Below, piece by piece: positions 47,802 to 58,003 of a DNA stretch of 64,000 nucleotides (position 1 is the stretch's first letter; the number at the start of each line of letters is the position of its first letter). Source of the DNA: Luidia sarsii (lineage: Eukaryota > Echinodermata > Asteroidea > Paxillosida > Luidiidae); NCBI GenBank assembly GCA_949987565.1, contig OX465102.1, forward strand, positions 24,404,760 to 24,468,759. Direction: 5' to 3'. Both the position numbers and the translations under genes were made by a program. The notes beneath the pieces are model-generated. The model searched no databases, was not told the DNA's origin, and worked only from the letters and a program-made list of their open reading frames with translations.

Positions 47802-48822
47802 ATAATTACCCGGAAAACCAACACAATGTGTGGAAAACTAGCAAACAGCCTAAATAAAAAAAATTAAAAAAAAAACATCCAGCGATCGGAGAAGGAGAAA
47901 ACGCAGGGTATTCTGAAAATGAAAAATTGCAACGCTATCTTGATTCATGAAAAAAACCTCACTAGCTACTTTAATTATTCAACTTAAAAAAATGAAAAAA
48001 AAATACAAGTTCCAAATTAATGAAATGACTCAACCAAACACGATCCGACTAACTTAATTTAACCTAAAAAATTCTATGGAAACAAAATCCAACTGACACG
48101 TTCCATGACCAAACCAAGTTTAGTTAACCAACCAATGACCAAGAACCGTAGAATCAGACCTTTTTCAACCAATTAACCAAATCCAGACTTAACCTAAACA
48201 AAGTGACCAAACCAAGAGATTCACCAAACCAAGAGATAGACCAAACCATGAAATATAACCCAATACAACACAACTCTATATCAAAACAGCAAAAGGGGTA
48301 TACAACGCAGCACTCAATGGGATGAAGTTCAAAGGGTACAACTTAAGTAACCGAGCCACTCGGCAGACCAAACTTTCAGGGCAGAGCTCGAGATCTCCAA
48401 ATTGGGTCTTCACCCTCCTCTGCCAGTCTGCAAACTGGAGGGCCTACACATGTACTGTACAGGACATGATACTCCTGAAACTGAAAGGCATTAATCACTC
48501 AGTCTCACACCTTAATTATGTCTAAATTGCCCAGCTGCTGCGTTGGGCACCAAACCACCAACACAGGGTGCACTGTCCCTCCCAAAAAGATAATCCTCGA
48601 TCTTATCTCTACTGGTGAACAGTTAAGGGAAGGGGCAAACCATGGAGGAAGGAAAATTTCCATTCCTCCATGTGTAACTAAAAAAAAATTCGAAGTACAT
48701 GTACATGTACATACAACTTAGAAAACAAAACAAAGAGGATAGATGTAACTTTAAAACAAAAGAACAAAAACAAAGTACATGTAGCCTGTACATATGTACA
48801 TGTAGCAGGCACCCCTGCTACA
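47802..48822 (-). repeat. 5' LTR of the Gypsy-type element
   Basis: About 1,020 bp, minus-strand orientation. Ends in the hairpin-forming tagcaggcacccctgcta (48803-48820) and matches the solo LTR at 52308-53136 over most of its length, including gtgttgggcaccaaacc and the ACATGT stretch. The inner end at about 47802 is degenerate (ttacccgg instead of the expected TGTAAC), so that boundary is approximate. Short open frames here are not genes. Confidence 0.78.
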
Positions 48823-49075
48823 TTAGCTTTCAGATGTGTAAACGGTCTAGCCCCATCTGTGTGAATTACTGTGTACCACCAATGCAATGTCACGGGGTCC
48901 ACTCGGTCCTCAACAGATGAAACTAGGTTAGGCTTACAGACAAGACTGTGCTCAGCCGGGGACAGAGCTTTCTCCGCAATTGCCCCTAGTCTTTGGAACC
49001 AGCTACATGTCGACCTCAGAGAGGCAATTTTTTTAAATTTGGGCTTAAAAAAACTTTTTGTTCCTGTATGAATGG
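48823..49075 (+). pseudogene. CR1/L2-like LINE reverse transcriptase fragment, part 2
   Basis: Continuation of the LINE after the LTR element. Across the insertion, dropping the element and one TTAG copy leaves a continuous frame through the join (KVCMLAFRCVNGLAPS). The rest matches the extreme C-terminus of these RTs: RSSTDETRLGLQTRLCSAG, then GDRAFSAIAPSLWNQL and LKKLFVPV followed by a stop at about 49071. An in-frame stop remains after APSV. The continuity is strong independent support for the target-site duplication. Confidence 0.8.
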
Positions 49076-49541
49076 GAATTCGAAGGTTCCGGTACAAGGG
49101 TTGTCCAGCGTAGGCGGGGAACCGAAGAACAATGTCAAAGCAAGGGGAACATAATAGAGAGAAAAAAACTGCCTCTGCCGGCGCCCCAGTCACCTACGGC
49201 AAACGACAGACACAGGAAAAAAAGTAACTAGTTGGCCCATCTTCAATTAATGGATACAAGATGGACTGCACAAGCCAACAACGAATGGAACTTGAACCCA
49301 ACTCGAACAAGAAAAGAACAGACGGCTCATCTCACCAGCTCAGGATGCTTGAAAACAGAGAGAAACAGGCTCCGGGTCCATCAGGATCCAGGGGAGTACC
49401 CTGGCTGTCCAAAGTGTAAGGCCTCAGGTCCACCAGAAGTCACGGTGTGCTATACCAGGATCAAGACCAGCCAGGGCTACAGTCATGTCCATGCATGTCA
49501 AACATCTCTCTCTGAATCCACATACATGTACATACAGGGCC
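49076..49541. other. Unassigned sequence between LINE fragment and direct repeat
   Basis: 466 bp with no recognisable gene, following the LINE stop. An open plus-strand frame (49232-49576) has no familiar motif. An ACATGTACAT microsatellite stretch occurs near 49522-49535. It may be LINE 3' untranslated sequence or an unrecognised insertion. Confidence 0.4.
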
Positions 49542-49653
49542 AGGCCACAGGCGATGCTCACCAGCTGGCACACTGATAGCCACTGGTCAGTCTGCCTCGG
49601 GGCCAAACCGCGGCACCGGACCACTGACAAAACCCGAATCCCCACATTCCGTA
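49542..49653 (+). repeat. 112-bp perfect direct repeat, left copy
   Basis: Starts aggccacaggcgatgctcac and ends acattccgta; identical over 112 bp to 50286-50397. The two copies bracket a 632-bp segment of the Gypsy-type element. It lacks TG...CA ends, so it does not look like a normal LTR. Confidence 0.85.
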
Positions 49654-50285
49654 CTGTCGCTGAAGGATGAAACAATCTCAGGAATGCTGTAGTTGTCGTC
49701 CTCTACTCCTGGCGATTGCTCTCGGTCCCGGTACTCATCTGGGGGCAGAATGTACGGCTGGGGTGTAACTTCATCTTTAAACCTTGGTGGGGGTTCGGTA
49801 AGGACAGGGGCTAGGACATCATCCATCAATCAGGTTGTGCGGGTGGAAGGAGATCAGCCAGGGACAGGTCTTCAACACCAAGGGGGCATATGGTCAAAAG
49901 GTTTCGATGGAGAGCCCTCACTCTAGTGGAACCGCCTTGCTGCACGACATACACGGGCAGACCATCCAGTCGTCGCAGCACAGTGTAGGGTACCTCTTCC
50001 CACTTCGGGCTGCCTTTCCCTCTCAAAAACTTGTCAGCCACCAGGACGTGGTCACCATGATGAAGAGCGTCATCCTGCACCTTCTGCTTCTGCTTTCGCT
50101 GCGCCTTCCCAGTTGCTCGTCTGACCTTTCCGTAGGCTTTCTGTAATCTTCTCTGCGGGAGTACAACATACTATGACTGGGGACAGTTCTTGGCGCAGTG
50201 ACCATGCTCGTTACAATTGTAGCATCTGTCATCGCCTCTCCTGTTGCCTCTCCTCTTGCGTCTGCTCCCTCTGCACTTGCTTCGA
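49654..50285 (-). pseudogene. Second copy of the Gypsy interior (CCHC plus integrase C-terminus)
   Basis: About 97-98% identical by eye to 46391-47020. On the minus strand it encodes the basic linker and knuckle (RRGDDRCYNCNEHGHCAKNC, stop at 50171), an intact 84-residue integrase C-terminal frame (50080-49826, GDHVLVADKFLRGKG to LHRNLL), and the C-terminal tail frame (49829-49587), which runs into the left direct repeat. The cold-shock domain is missing: homology ends exactly at the basic linker (tgcagaggg), where this copy joins the right direct repeat. In the first copy the same point continues into cold-shock sequence. Confidence 0.7.
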
Positions 50286-50397
50286 AGGCCACAGGCGATG
50301 CTCACCAGCTGGCACACTGATAGCCACTGGTCAGTCTGCCTCGGGGCCAAACCGCGGCACCGGACCACTGACAAAACCCGAATCCCCACATTCCGTA
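50286..50397 (+). repeat. 112-bp perfect direct repeat, right copy
   Basis: Identical partner of 49542-49653. It lies just before the LINE 3' untranslated sequence. It may be an exceptionally long target duplication, the end of a tandem duplication with a 744-bp period, or a short terminal repeat. Confidence 0.85.
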
Positions 50398-50798
50398 AAG
50401 CTTACACTAATTTAGTAATTAGGTTTTTATCTATTCTGCATTTTAACTATCACTTATACAATTGTGATCCTTTATTTGCTTGGAGTTTCACTGCTAGTCT
50501 GCAACGTGAATCGTTTTTTTTACTGTTTATTGTTTACCATCCTATCCATTGCAAGTCGTATTTTATAATCCACTAAATGACCCCTTAATTATTGTATACG
50601 CTTACTATTTCTATTGCAATATCTTGTATTGTAATGTTTATTTCTTAGTACTAAATAGTTTTACTGTCAATTGTAATATCTTGTATTTTAATGACAATTT
50701 ACTGTTTCTTAATTTTAATGTTAAGCGCCTGGGACCATTAACCACCCGAATGGCTTTGGCGCTATATAAAATGTGCAATATCATTATTATTGTTTTTA
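50398..50798 (+). mobile_element. Probable LINE 3' untranslated region and tail
   Basis: AT-rich non-coding sequence ending in gcgcctgggacc ... ggcgctatataaaatgtg and then attattattg. A GGCGCTATATAAA sequence followed by short ATT repeats is the typical 3' end of CR1/L2-type LINEs. By position it belongs to the LINE whose coding remnants lie at 44660-49075, with 49076-50397 in between. Assignment to the same copy is inference. Confidence 0.6.
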
Positions 50799-50800
50799 TA

Positions 50801-51319
50801 ACTATGTGTTCGACACCATGTCTACCCCAGACCCAAACCCCCAGATTTTACTCCGAAAACACCCGTGAAATTCCACGCACCCATCTATGGATTAAGTAAG
50901 AATCATCTATTTCAATACTGGTCATTTGTTTTACCCACGTTTAGGGGAAAATGAGAAATTTCCCCTCAGGTGATCGAGAAGATTCTCTCCCGTCCGACGA
51001 GCAAAAATGCGGCGGCCATCTTTGATTTCAAACCGGAACGGTATACACGCAAATCGATGACGTTTAACGCGCCCATAGGTGTCAACGTGTGCAGCTTGCG
51101 CGCGCAAACCATTGATCTCCATAATAAATTTATTATGGAGATCAATGGCGCAAACACTCGCACAGACCCACTGCGCACACGGACCTGTCAAAACCGGTCA
51201 TCGATTTACGTGTAAAAAAATTACCGTTTTGGGTGCGTGGGACGGTTTCACGGGTGTTTACGGGGTAAAATCCGGGGTTTTTTTGTCGGGGGCAGTAGGC
51301 ATGGAGTCGAGCACATAGT
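50801..51319. mobile_element. 519-bp MITE, TA target duplication, central palindrome
   Basis: Imperfect terminal inverted repeats of about 85 bp (actatgtgttcgac at the left, gtcgagcacatagt at the right), with shared blocks gattttac and aaacacccgtgaaa. It is flanked by TA at 50799-50800 and 51320-51321, consistent with a Tc1/mariner-type non-autonomous element. No transposase frame is seen. It is inserted directly after the LINE tail. Confidence 0.68.
51109..51148. repeat. 40-bp perfect palindrome
   Basis: The arms ccattgatctccataataaa and its exact complement meet without a spacer at 51128/51129. It lies inside the TA-flanked MITE. It can form a hairpin in single-stranded DNA or RNA. Confidence 0.9.
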
Positions 51320-51321
51320 TA

Positions 51322-51690
51322 GTTTTTTGGGTTTCCCAGCAGGATTCCTTTTGGACCCTATTCGACTCCCTCAAATTTTAGAAAAAGGGCGATAGTAAAG
51401 ATCCATTAAGTTACTCGGACTAGATTTTTACCCGAGTTGGGGGAAATCATGGAAACAAGATTGCAGGGATTGGGTCCTAGTAATTGTTCCTTGCTCCATT
51501 GTCCTAGCTTGACGGTGGATACATAATATGAATGTAAATGGCGGGAATTAATTGAGTTACGTTCTAAACACAATAATTGCATTCAACAAACCATGATTAG
51601 GATCATTAGGAAACGTCGAGTTCCTCCGGTTCTTTTCAGAACCACACTTACTCACAAAAGAGAAATACATGGTGTCACCGCAAACCTAAT
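51322..51690. other. Non-coding sequence with inverted-repeat arm
   Basis: No gene seen. 51333-51425 is a diverged inverted counterpart of 44553-44640 (shared words aggattcc, ggaccct, ggactag in complement). The remainder is unassigned. Confidence 0.4.
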
Positions 51691-52255
51691 AATATTATTG
51701 ATTGATTGATTGATTGATTTAATTTATTATCCACATAAAGACATGAAATTTGCCTTCCACTGGAAAAAACACGTTACAAAATAAAACATGTGATAAAAGC
51801 ATAAATACTGTAAGAAATCAATAATACACAGATTAAACATAATTACACATCCAATACAATTATCGAGCTAAACCCACGGATACACCAGAAAGTCACAACG
51901 TCTGTGGCAATTAGGGCAAATAAGGCTCAGCCATTATTATAATAGTCATCTACCGCTTGGAGTATCTATTGAATGTGAATAGCGTTTGGGATGAACGACG
52001 TACTGCCTAAACCTGGAGCGAATAGTCTGAGGGACACACAAGCGAACGCCAGACCGACTGTAACACAAAGAAAGGTGTAGTGGGTGTGAGGGGTCAGATA
52101 TAATGCGGTGGACTGTCAGAAGAATGCGTTTTTCATACAAAGAACACATTGAGGGAAGGTTTGATCGGGTTATTATCTGGGCGATTTTGTGCGGTCTTTG
52201 TGCTATTCTCAACATGCAAACCTTCAAATCTCATAAACCAATCTATGATTAAACA
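51691..52255 (-). pseudogene. LINE 3' end with C-terminal RT remnant and (AATC)n tail
   Basis: On the minus strand a 93-residue frame (52227-51946) reads SNLPSMCSLYEKRILLTVHRI, then DPSHPLHLSL..SRSGVRL and TIRSRFRQYVVHPKRY. The RR/L...kI..D..HPLH...S.R.l..p..R..R....P pattern is the extreme C-terminus of many invertebrate non-LTR RTs. About 250 bp of 3' untranslated sequence follow, ending in aataaatt and four AATC repeats (51694-51720 on the plus strand as attgattgatt...). A short-repeat tail is how several LINE clades end. This is a 5'-truncated copy in the opposite orientation to the LINE at 44660-50798. Confidence 0.7.
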
Positions 52256-52307
52256 GACATTTTTTAGCCAGTTTCTGCTTCCTCGCTCAGTTTTCTTATT
52301 TTGCTAA

Positions 52308-53136
52308 TGTAGCAGGGGTTCCTGCTACATGTATGTACAGGCTACATGTGCTTTGTTTTTGTTCTTTTGTTTTAAGTTACATCTATTCACTCTGTTTTGT
52401 TTTCCAAGTTATGTTCATGTACTTCGATGTTTTTTTTAGTTTGCCCCTTCCCTTGCCTGTTCACCAGTAGAGATAAGATCAGGGATTATCTTTTTGGGAG
52501 GAACAGTGCACCCTGTGTTGGTGGTTTGGTGCCCAACACAGCAGCTGGGAAATGTAGAGTTAATGAAGGTGTGAGACTGACTGATTAAGGCTTTTCAGGT
52601 TCAGTGGTACCATGTCCTGTACAGACATGTGTATAGGCCCTCCAGTTTGCAGACTGGCAGAGGAGGGTGAAGACCCATTTTGGAGATCTCAGCCCTGCCC
52701 TGAAAGTTTGGTCTGCCGAGTGGCTCGGTTATTTTAGTTGTTGTAGCCTTTGAGCTTCATCTCATTGAGTGCTGTGTTGTATAGTGTTGTATACTCCTGT
52801 TGTTGTTTTGATATAGAGTTGTGTTGTATTGGGTTATAAATTATTTCATGGAACGTGTCAGTTGGATTTTGTTTTCATAGGGTTTGTTTAGGTTAAATTA
52901 AGTTAGTCGGGTCGTGTTTGGTTGAGTCCTTTTTTTTCTTAGAACTTGTATTTTTTTTTTAAGTTGAATAAAGTAGCTAGTGAGTTTTTTTTCCATGAGC
53001 CAAGATAGTGTTGCATTTCATTTGTTTTTCAGAATACCCTGCGTTTTCTCCTTCTCCGATCGCTGGATGGTTTTTTATTTTTTTATTTAGGCTGTTTGCT
53101 AGTTTTCCCCACATAGTGTAGGTTTTCCAGGTTACA
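52308..53136 (+). repeat. Solo LTR of the Gypsy-type element
   Basis: 829 bp, TGTAGCAGGGG ... CCAGGTTACA, flanked by CTAA at 52304-52307 and 53137-53140. It is homologous, in reverse orientation, to the LTRs at 45242-46200 and 47802-48822. It contains tgttgaataaag-like AT-rich sequence and the terminal hairpin tagcaggggttcctgcta. It is probably left by recombination between the LTRs of a full insertion. The target duplication CTAA is the complement of TTAG at the other insertion. Confidence 0.82.
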
Positions 53137-53140
53137 CTAA

Positions 53141-53787
53141 CATGATCAAGTAAGTAATAACACAATAGAAGGAAACTATAGGGCCTACAGTACGGTACAT
53201 AATGATTGTAAAGTCGGTCTCTGGGGACGTACACAAAAATGAAAAGAGAGTACCCGCTACGCCCTGGCCTGCTTTAGGCATGGGAAGCCCCGCCTTTAGC
53301 CGACAACGAATTGCGCGGTATTGCGCAACAACTGCTAATCAACAGAGGGCGCCCTAACCTTGCACCGTACATCGGTACATGTGAAACTGAAAGGAATTGA
53401 AGCACGTTCCACGACCGCTCTTTCAACTTTGTGTGACTTTTTCTCCCGTACGGTCGGTAAGAATGTCAACTTTCCTTTCGAATCTCAAATTGAACCAGTA
53501 TCCAAGAGTCGTCATTTTCTAACCAAGGAGACACGGGGAAGTTTTATGTTGGAAACGGGATGAAATATGTTGTTTTATTTGATACGTGTTGACTGTGTAC
53601 ATTGCAATTTTTCTGTCCAGTTTACGGACAGCATCGTGGTGACCGTCGGGACTCGTGTTAAAGAAGAATGAAACCCAGAGAAAATAGTGGTTAAACTACT
53701 TTTTACTAGTACTAAGTAGTAGTACTAGTACTAGTAGTACTACTAGTTACTACAGTCACAGAGGGTTATTAATATTATATTATACTG
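53141..53787. other. Gene-free interval
   Basis: No recognisable gene. 53700-53760 holds an imperfect ACTAGT/AGTACT microsatellite able to fold on itself (tactagtactagtagtactac). Confidence 0.5.
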
Positions 53788-56042
53788 CAGGCCTTGCGCT
53801 AACTTTTTTTCCTAGCTAGCCCACCGGGCTAGCTAACTTATGATTTTACTAGCCCGTTAAGATTTTTACTAGCCCGTACATTAGGTTGTATTTTCTTATG
53901 TTTTTATATTGTTACAGTAAATGAGATAGAATCAGAGAATAAAACCCTTGCTGGGATCTGTTACATTAGGCAGAAATCGCCACATTTTCTGTTTATTTGA
54001 CGCTCATCAGTCATTGCAACGAAGTTTCTCGGAAAGCGATCACGATCATCGAGCCGCGAGCCAAAAAAAGTTTCCAGAAACTTTTTTTTTTAGTCAAAGA
54101 GGGCGCTGTATCTTCATTTTCAGACGCTACCATAAATGACTCAATGTAATGCCCATTCCGCGTAACGCGGCGAGAGGAAGTTACGACATGAAAGAGAATA
54201 GCATACACAAGTGCGGTACCACACCATAATCTCTATACTGTGCAACGCTTACTGTGGTCACCAGTCTACTCGGTGAGATCGCAACGTAAACAGTGCATGC
54301 ATATCGCGTGCATGGCGGCAGCCACAACACGGTGACCGACATTACGATGTTTTTCTGCACAAATAAAAGAAATCACGGCACAGTCATAAGTCGCAGTTTA
54401 CATGTTTTACTCAGTTTATTTTCATGACGAGTGATGGAAATAAGCGGAAAAAATTGATTAGCAAATAATGCTAATCAAAATTTGAAATTGTAATTTGATT
54501 AGCAATATGGTAAAAATGACTAGCAAAAATAAATGCAACAATAAGTAGTGCATGGATCATTTCTTTCTTTGACAGACGGGATGCATGCTGATGCATCCCT
54601 GTCCCACCATGTTTGATGCAGTTGTCTCTTTTCAGGCTGTACCTACTGATTCCTAAAACAAAAACGTTGGAATAATTTCTGACCGCTTTGATTTTTTCCT
54701 CGTGCGATCTGCAAAGTTTGCATCAAAATTGCACAGGGCACCACCAAGGTCAACTCAAGGGGCCACCGAGGCCAACTCACTGTGGCATCAAAAGGCCAAT
54801 CAAAAGGCCAAACCTTTATTTTACATGTCGCCTTCCTTAGATGTGTACTGAAAAAAAAATCTTGATAGTTATTTTAATTGACCGCCTCAAATTCAATTTT
54901 GTTTTCAAGGGTAGAAAGATGGCTGCACCTAGGCTTGGGCGGCTTTGGAAAAATCAAAACCGAAAAAAACGCCGGACCCTCGACTCGGTGAAACCGCAAA
55001 ACTGTTTTTTTTTTTCAATGAAAAACAAAATAAATTAAAAGAAAACTAAAGAAAAAACCCCACACAATTCTAATGAAAAAGAAAGAACCCCAATATTATC
55101 CCAATACGTGTTTTATTTCGGTAGTAAAATAAATTGTACTTTTTGTAGCGTACCGTCTCGCTAATACTTCTGGAAGTTCCGATCAGGCTTGAGTAGCGCA
55201 GCGTGATCGTATGCAGCCATGTGGCCGCTGTGCACGTGCACTGTGCATTACATGTATACAGTGTGTGCAAAGACGTGTTGTGTCATGTCATGTGCAGCGC
55301 GTAGGCTGGTTTCGACCCTACTGGTCCTGTAGTGTCGCTATGGCGTTACGTAGAGGCGGAAACCATACCTAGACTTGCCAACCTTGCTAACGTCGCAAAG
55401 GGAAATGCGCTACTTTCATCGTTTGTCTCCGAATGTTGTTTCCGCGTAATTCAATATTATTCCCTTCGTCATTAATTTTGAAAGTGGAATGGATAGAAAG
55501 AAGAGAATACACGCTTCAATTTAAGGGTAAAATCGACCGATTTGGACGATGTTTACAGGGTAGGCGCTTGGCGGTCGAAAATCTTAGTCTACCTAAGTAG
55601 CCGATGGGGAGTCTGGCCGCCGCCGCGCTTGCACTATGAACAGTATATTATGTACTGTACAGTATACAGTCTACATGTACTGACTACTGTACATGTACAT
55701 GTACGTATGTACATGTACATGTACACATGTACACAGTACAGTGCGTTCAACGCATGATGGTCTTACGATGGATTTTGATTCGCACAAAATGCGAACCGTT
55801 TTCTAAATTGTCTCGCATTTCGTGGAAAATGTATCGCATTTTGCGATGAAAATCTAGCTATTTCCATCACTGATGATTGACTAATTTTCACCTTATTATT
55901 ATATTATACCCGAAAGCATGTTGATCCAAACCAGGTACGTTTTTTTCACTAGCCCACCGGGCAACCAAAGTCATGAGTCTAGCTAGCCCGGAGCGGTTTT
56001 TACTAGACATTGTACGCCGGGCTAGTGTTATTTCGAGCCCTG
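53788..56042. mobile_element. Putative 2.25-kb non-autonomous DNA transposon
   Basis: Proposed from its ends: it starts caggccttgcgctaac and ends ttatttcgagccctg, whose complement (cagggctcgaaataa) resembles hAT-type termini. Both ends carry subterminal agcccaccgggc and ttttactag words (53817-53880 and 55947-56030). TACTG flanks both sides (53783-53787 and 56043-56047), a 5-bp duplication, which is shorter than the 8 bp of typical hAT elements. The interior has no transposase frame. It holds an inner inverted pair (gtgatggaaata near 54431, its complement near 55858) and an ACATGT microsatellite near 55675-55735. Boundaries are tentative. Confidence 0.35.
55640..55742. repeat. ACATGT/GTAC microsatellite
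   Basis: Dense, self-complementary acatgtacatgtac words, broken by tgtactgtacagtatacag. Similar shorter stretches occur in the LTRs (45597-45610, 48697-48713). Confidence 0.75.
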
Positions 56043-56198
56043 TACTGATAATGATAGTTATAGAATTAGGAGGCTAAATCATTCATGACACAACGGTATT
56101 GCCTTGGTTATTTTTTATTTAGAAAGTAGAGTCTAGAGCCTAGAGGTACAGCTGTACACGAACGAGTTTGTCAGTTTGTGGAGATATTATATTTATTA

Positions 56199-56695
56199 CG
56201 CAGTGGCTATTGTTACGGCAGCCGTAACGCAGTTTCCATTTTCTATAGTTACGGCACTGCAACTGCGCAAGCGCGAGGACATGCTCGATCGAACCACGAA
56301 GCTAGTGGCTAGTGCACTGACCTCGGAAGTGCAATGCAATGACATAGCTGATTGAACCATTGATTGCATGCAGTGATGCTAGCTGTCAAGCTGGCGTGCT
56401 TGATCTTGATTTGTTGCATTTGCATGATACATTCTTCATTATGTGTTGCCACTGTTTGATTAAAGAAAATTAATATGCTCATTTATAGGTATAATACAAT
56501 AGAAAAAATACTTTTTATAATTTGTATAGTGGTCTTTTAAACCTCCCTAAAATTGAATGACTTTCTCATATTTTGTTTTAAAGGGGGGGGGGGGCTTGAG
56601 GCGGCGCTGCATGTAACAAAATCTGGCATGTCCTCAGTGCCGTAACTATAGAAAATGGAAATTGTGTTACGGCTGCCTTAACAATAGCCACTGCG
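56199..56695. mobile_element. Mutator-like MITE, 497 bp, 9-bp target duplication
   Basis: Long terminal inverted repeats of about 57 bp (cgcagtggctattgttacgg..., including tttccattttctatagttac), over 90% similar. They are flanked by TATTTATTA at 56190-56198 and 56696-56704. A 9-bp duplication with long terminal repeats is characteristic of Mutator-like elements. The interior is AT-rich with a G homopolymer near 56583-56594 and no coding frame. Confidence 0.72.
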
Positions 56696-56704
56696 TATTT
56701 ATTA

Positions 56705-57024
56705 ATCATGATATGATATATATGTGTATCAGGCCGGCACCATTATTTGCGAAGGTGTTTGTAATTAACATTAACAATTAGCGAATTACTAGTCCGAGTA
56801 ACTTGGACCTTACAATCGCCCTACAATTGCGATAGTATCGCAGGGGCCTACGTCCTTCTCCGGCCTGTCAATGTGGTGCGCCTAAACCAACTGCGCAGCA
56901 TATTCTTAGAGAAAGCCCAGACCTCCGCTCACCAGAGGATGTGGACCTCACTCACCCAAACCCACAAACTCGGAGCTGGTTGCAGCGCTTGAGGGATAAA
57001 CATTATTGCTGCTTGCCTCATACA
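56705..57024. other. Unassigned repeat-like sequence ending in a purine microsatellite
   Basis: Contains actagtccgagtaacttgga (56787-56806), shared with 44553 and, in complement, 51420. 56830-57020 looks like part of a dispersed repeat leading directly into the AAG tract, possibly a LINE tail, but I cannot assign it. Confidence 0.35.
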
Positions 57025-57205
57025 CAAGAAGAAGAAGAAGAATAAGAAGAAGGAGAAGAATAAGAAGAAGGAGAAGAATAAGAAGAAGGAGAAGAAGAAG
57101 AAGAAAATGATGAAGAAGATGAAGAAGATAGAGTTCAGATGAAGAAGATGAACAGATGAAGAAGATGAAGAAGATGACGAAGATGAAGAAGATGAAGAAG
57201 AAGAG
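57025..57205 (+). repeat. AAG/GAT purine microsatellite
   Basis: Irregular (AAG)n, with GAATAAGAAGAAGGA units and then GATGAA units. Long one-frame Ser- or Leu/Phe-rich frames on the minus strand are products of this low-complexity tract. Confidence 0.88.
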
Positions 57206-58003
57206 GTTTGGCAATAAGTCGGCAGGGCTGGAAGAGATGTTAGTGAGGTGGAAGCCAGGCTTAGCATGGCATTGCCCAAGAACACCGACACATGTTTACT
57301 TTCCGTCTGGGCACAAGTCCCAAAAATTTGGTCTATTGGAGTTGAGTGGTACGATGTCCGGACGTTGCTTTGCCCTTTTCAGGAAACTGTTGCGGGGCTC
57401 AACATGTGCATGCGTGTAACGTGTAACAGTAAAGTATTGGACTTTAGAAATGTTGGTTTCTTGACATTATTTATAAGTTTGATCATGTAAATACAAATGT
57501 ATTTAAAATAGTACATTGATAGTAGTGCCATGTTAATTAATCTTTACCTCATTTCTTAAGATTTTTGTGAAAACTTGAAATGATGCATTTTGCCTGAAGT
57601 GTTAGGCTCTAGGGGTACAGTATGTGACGAGTTACGGTACATGGTAACTGTTACAGTGTACTGTAGGCATTTATTCTACTCATTTTTGTAACAGTTTTAA
57701 AATTTTGGTCAAACAAATAACAAAGTGTGAGAGAAACGAGTCTTTTTATCGTTGCACTTTAATACATGTACGGTATGTCTAGTTTAGCATTTTGCGTTGA
57801 TGGAACTGTTCTCCCTTTTCTTATTTTCTTGTATGGATTTGGGTTCATTTGTTGAGTATTTCAAAGTCTGCCAACTGTCTACTCCAAGTTTTGCTGGAAA
57901 CTGCGAGTCATCTTGTTTTTTTTTATCAAGTTCAACTGAGTTTACAGGGCAGACCTGTCACATTATACAGTTGAATTGAAAAATTAGCCTGCCAAGAAAA
58001 AAT
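57206..58003. other. Gene-free interval
   Basis: About 800 bp, AT-rich. No recognisable gene, terminal repeat or tandem repeat. Small open frames lack familiar motifs. Confidence 0.5.

Larger units (their letters stand above)
45242..48822 (-). mobile_element. Internally deleted Ty3/Gypsy-type LTR element
   Basis: 3,581 bp flanked by the 4-bp duplication TTAG (45238-45241 and 48823-48826) and beginning and ending TGTA...TACA. The two ends are related direct repeats (LTRs, 45242-46200 and about 47802-48822). The interior (46201-47801) holds minus-strand remnants of a retroelement polyprotein: a cold-shock plus CCHC segment, then an integrase C-terminal segment. Protease, RT, RNase H and the integrase core are missing, so this is a deletion derivative. 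It sits inside a LINE whose reading frame is restored when it is removed. Confidence 0.82.

Noticed and set aside
45242..48822. Helitron, because of the tagcaggcacccctgcta hairpin near the end
   Set aside because: The hairpin is at one end, but there is no CTRR terminus. Direct terminal repeats, TG...CA ends, a TTAG duplication and integrase coding remnants identify an LTR element.
56929..57291. Ser- or Phe/Leu-rich minus-strand frames
   Set aside because: Products of the AAG/GAT microsatellite, with no domain.
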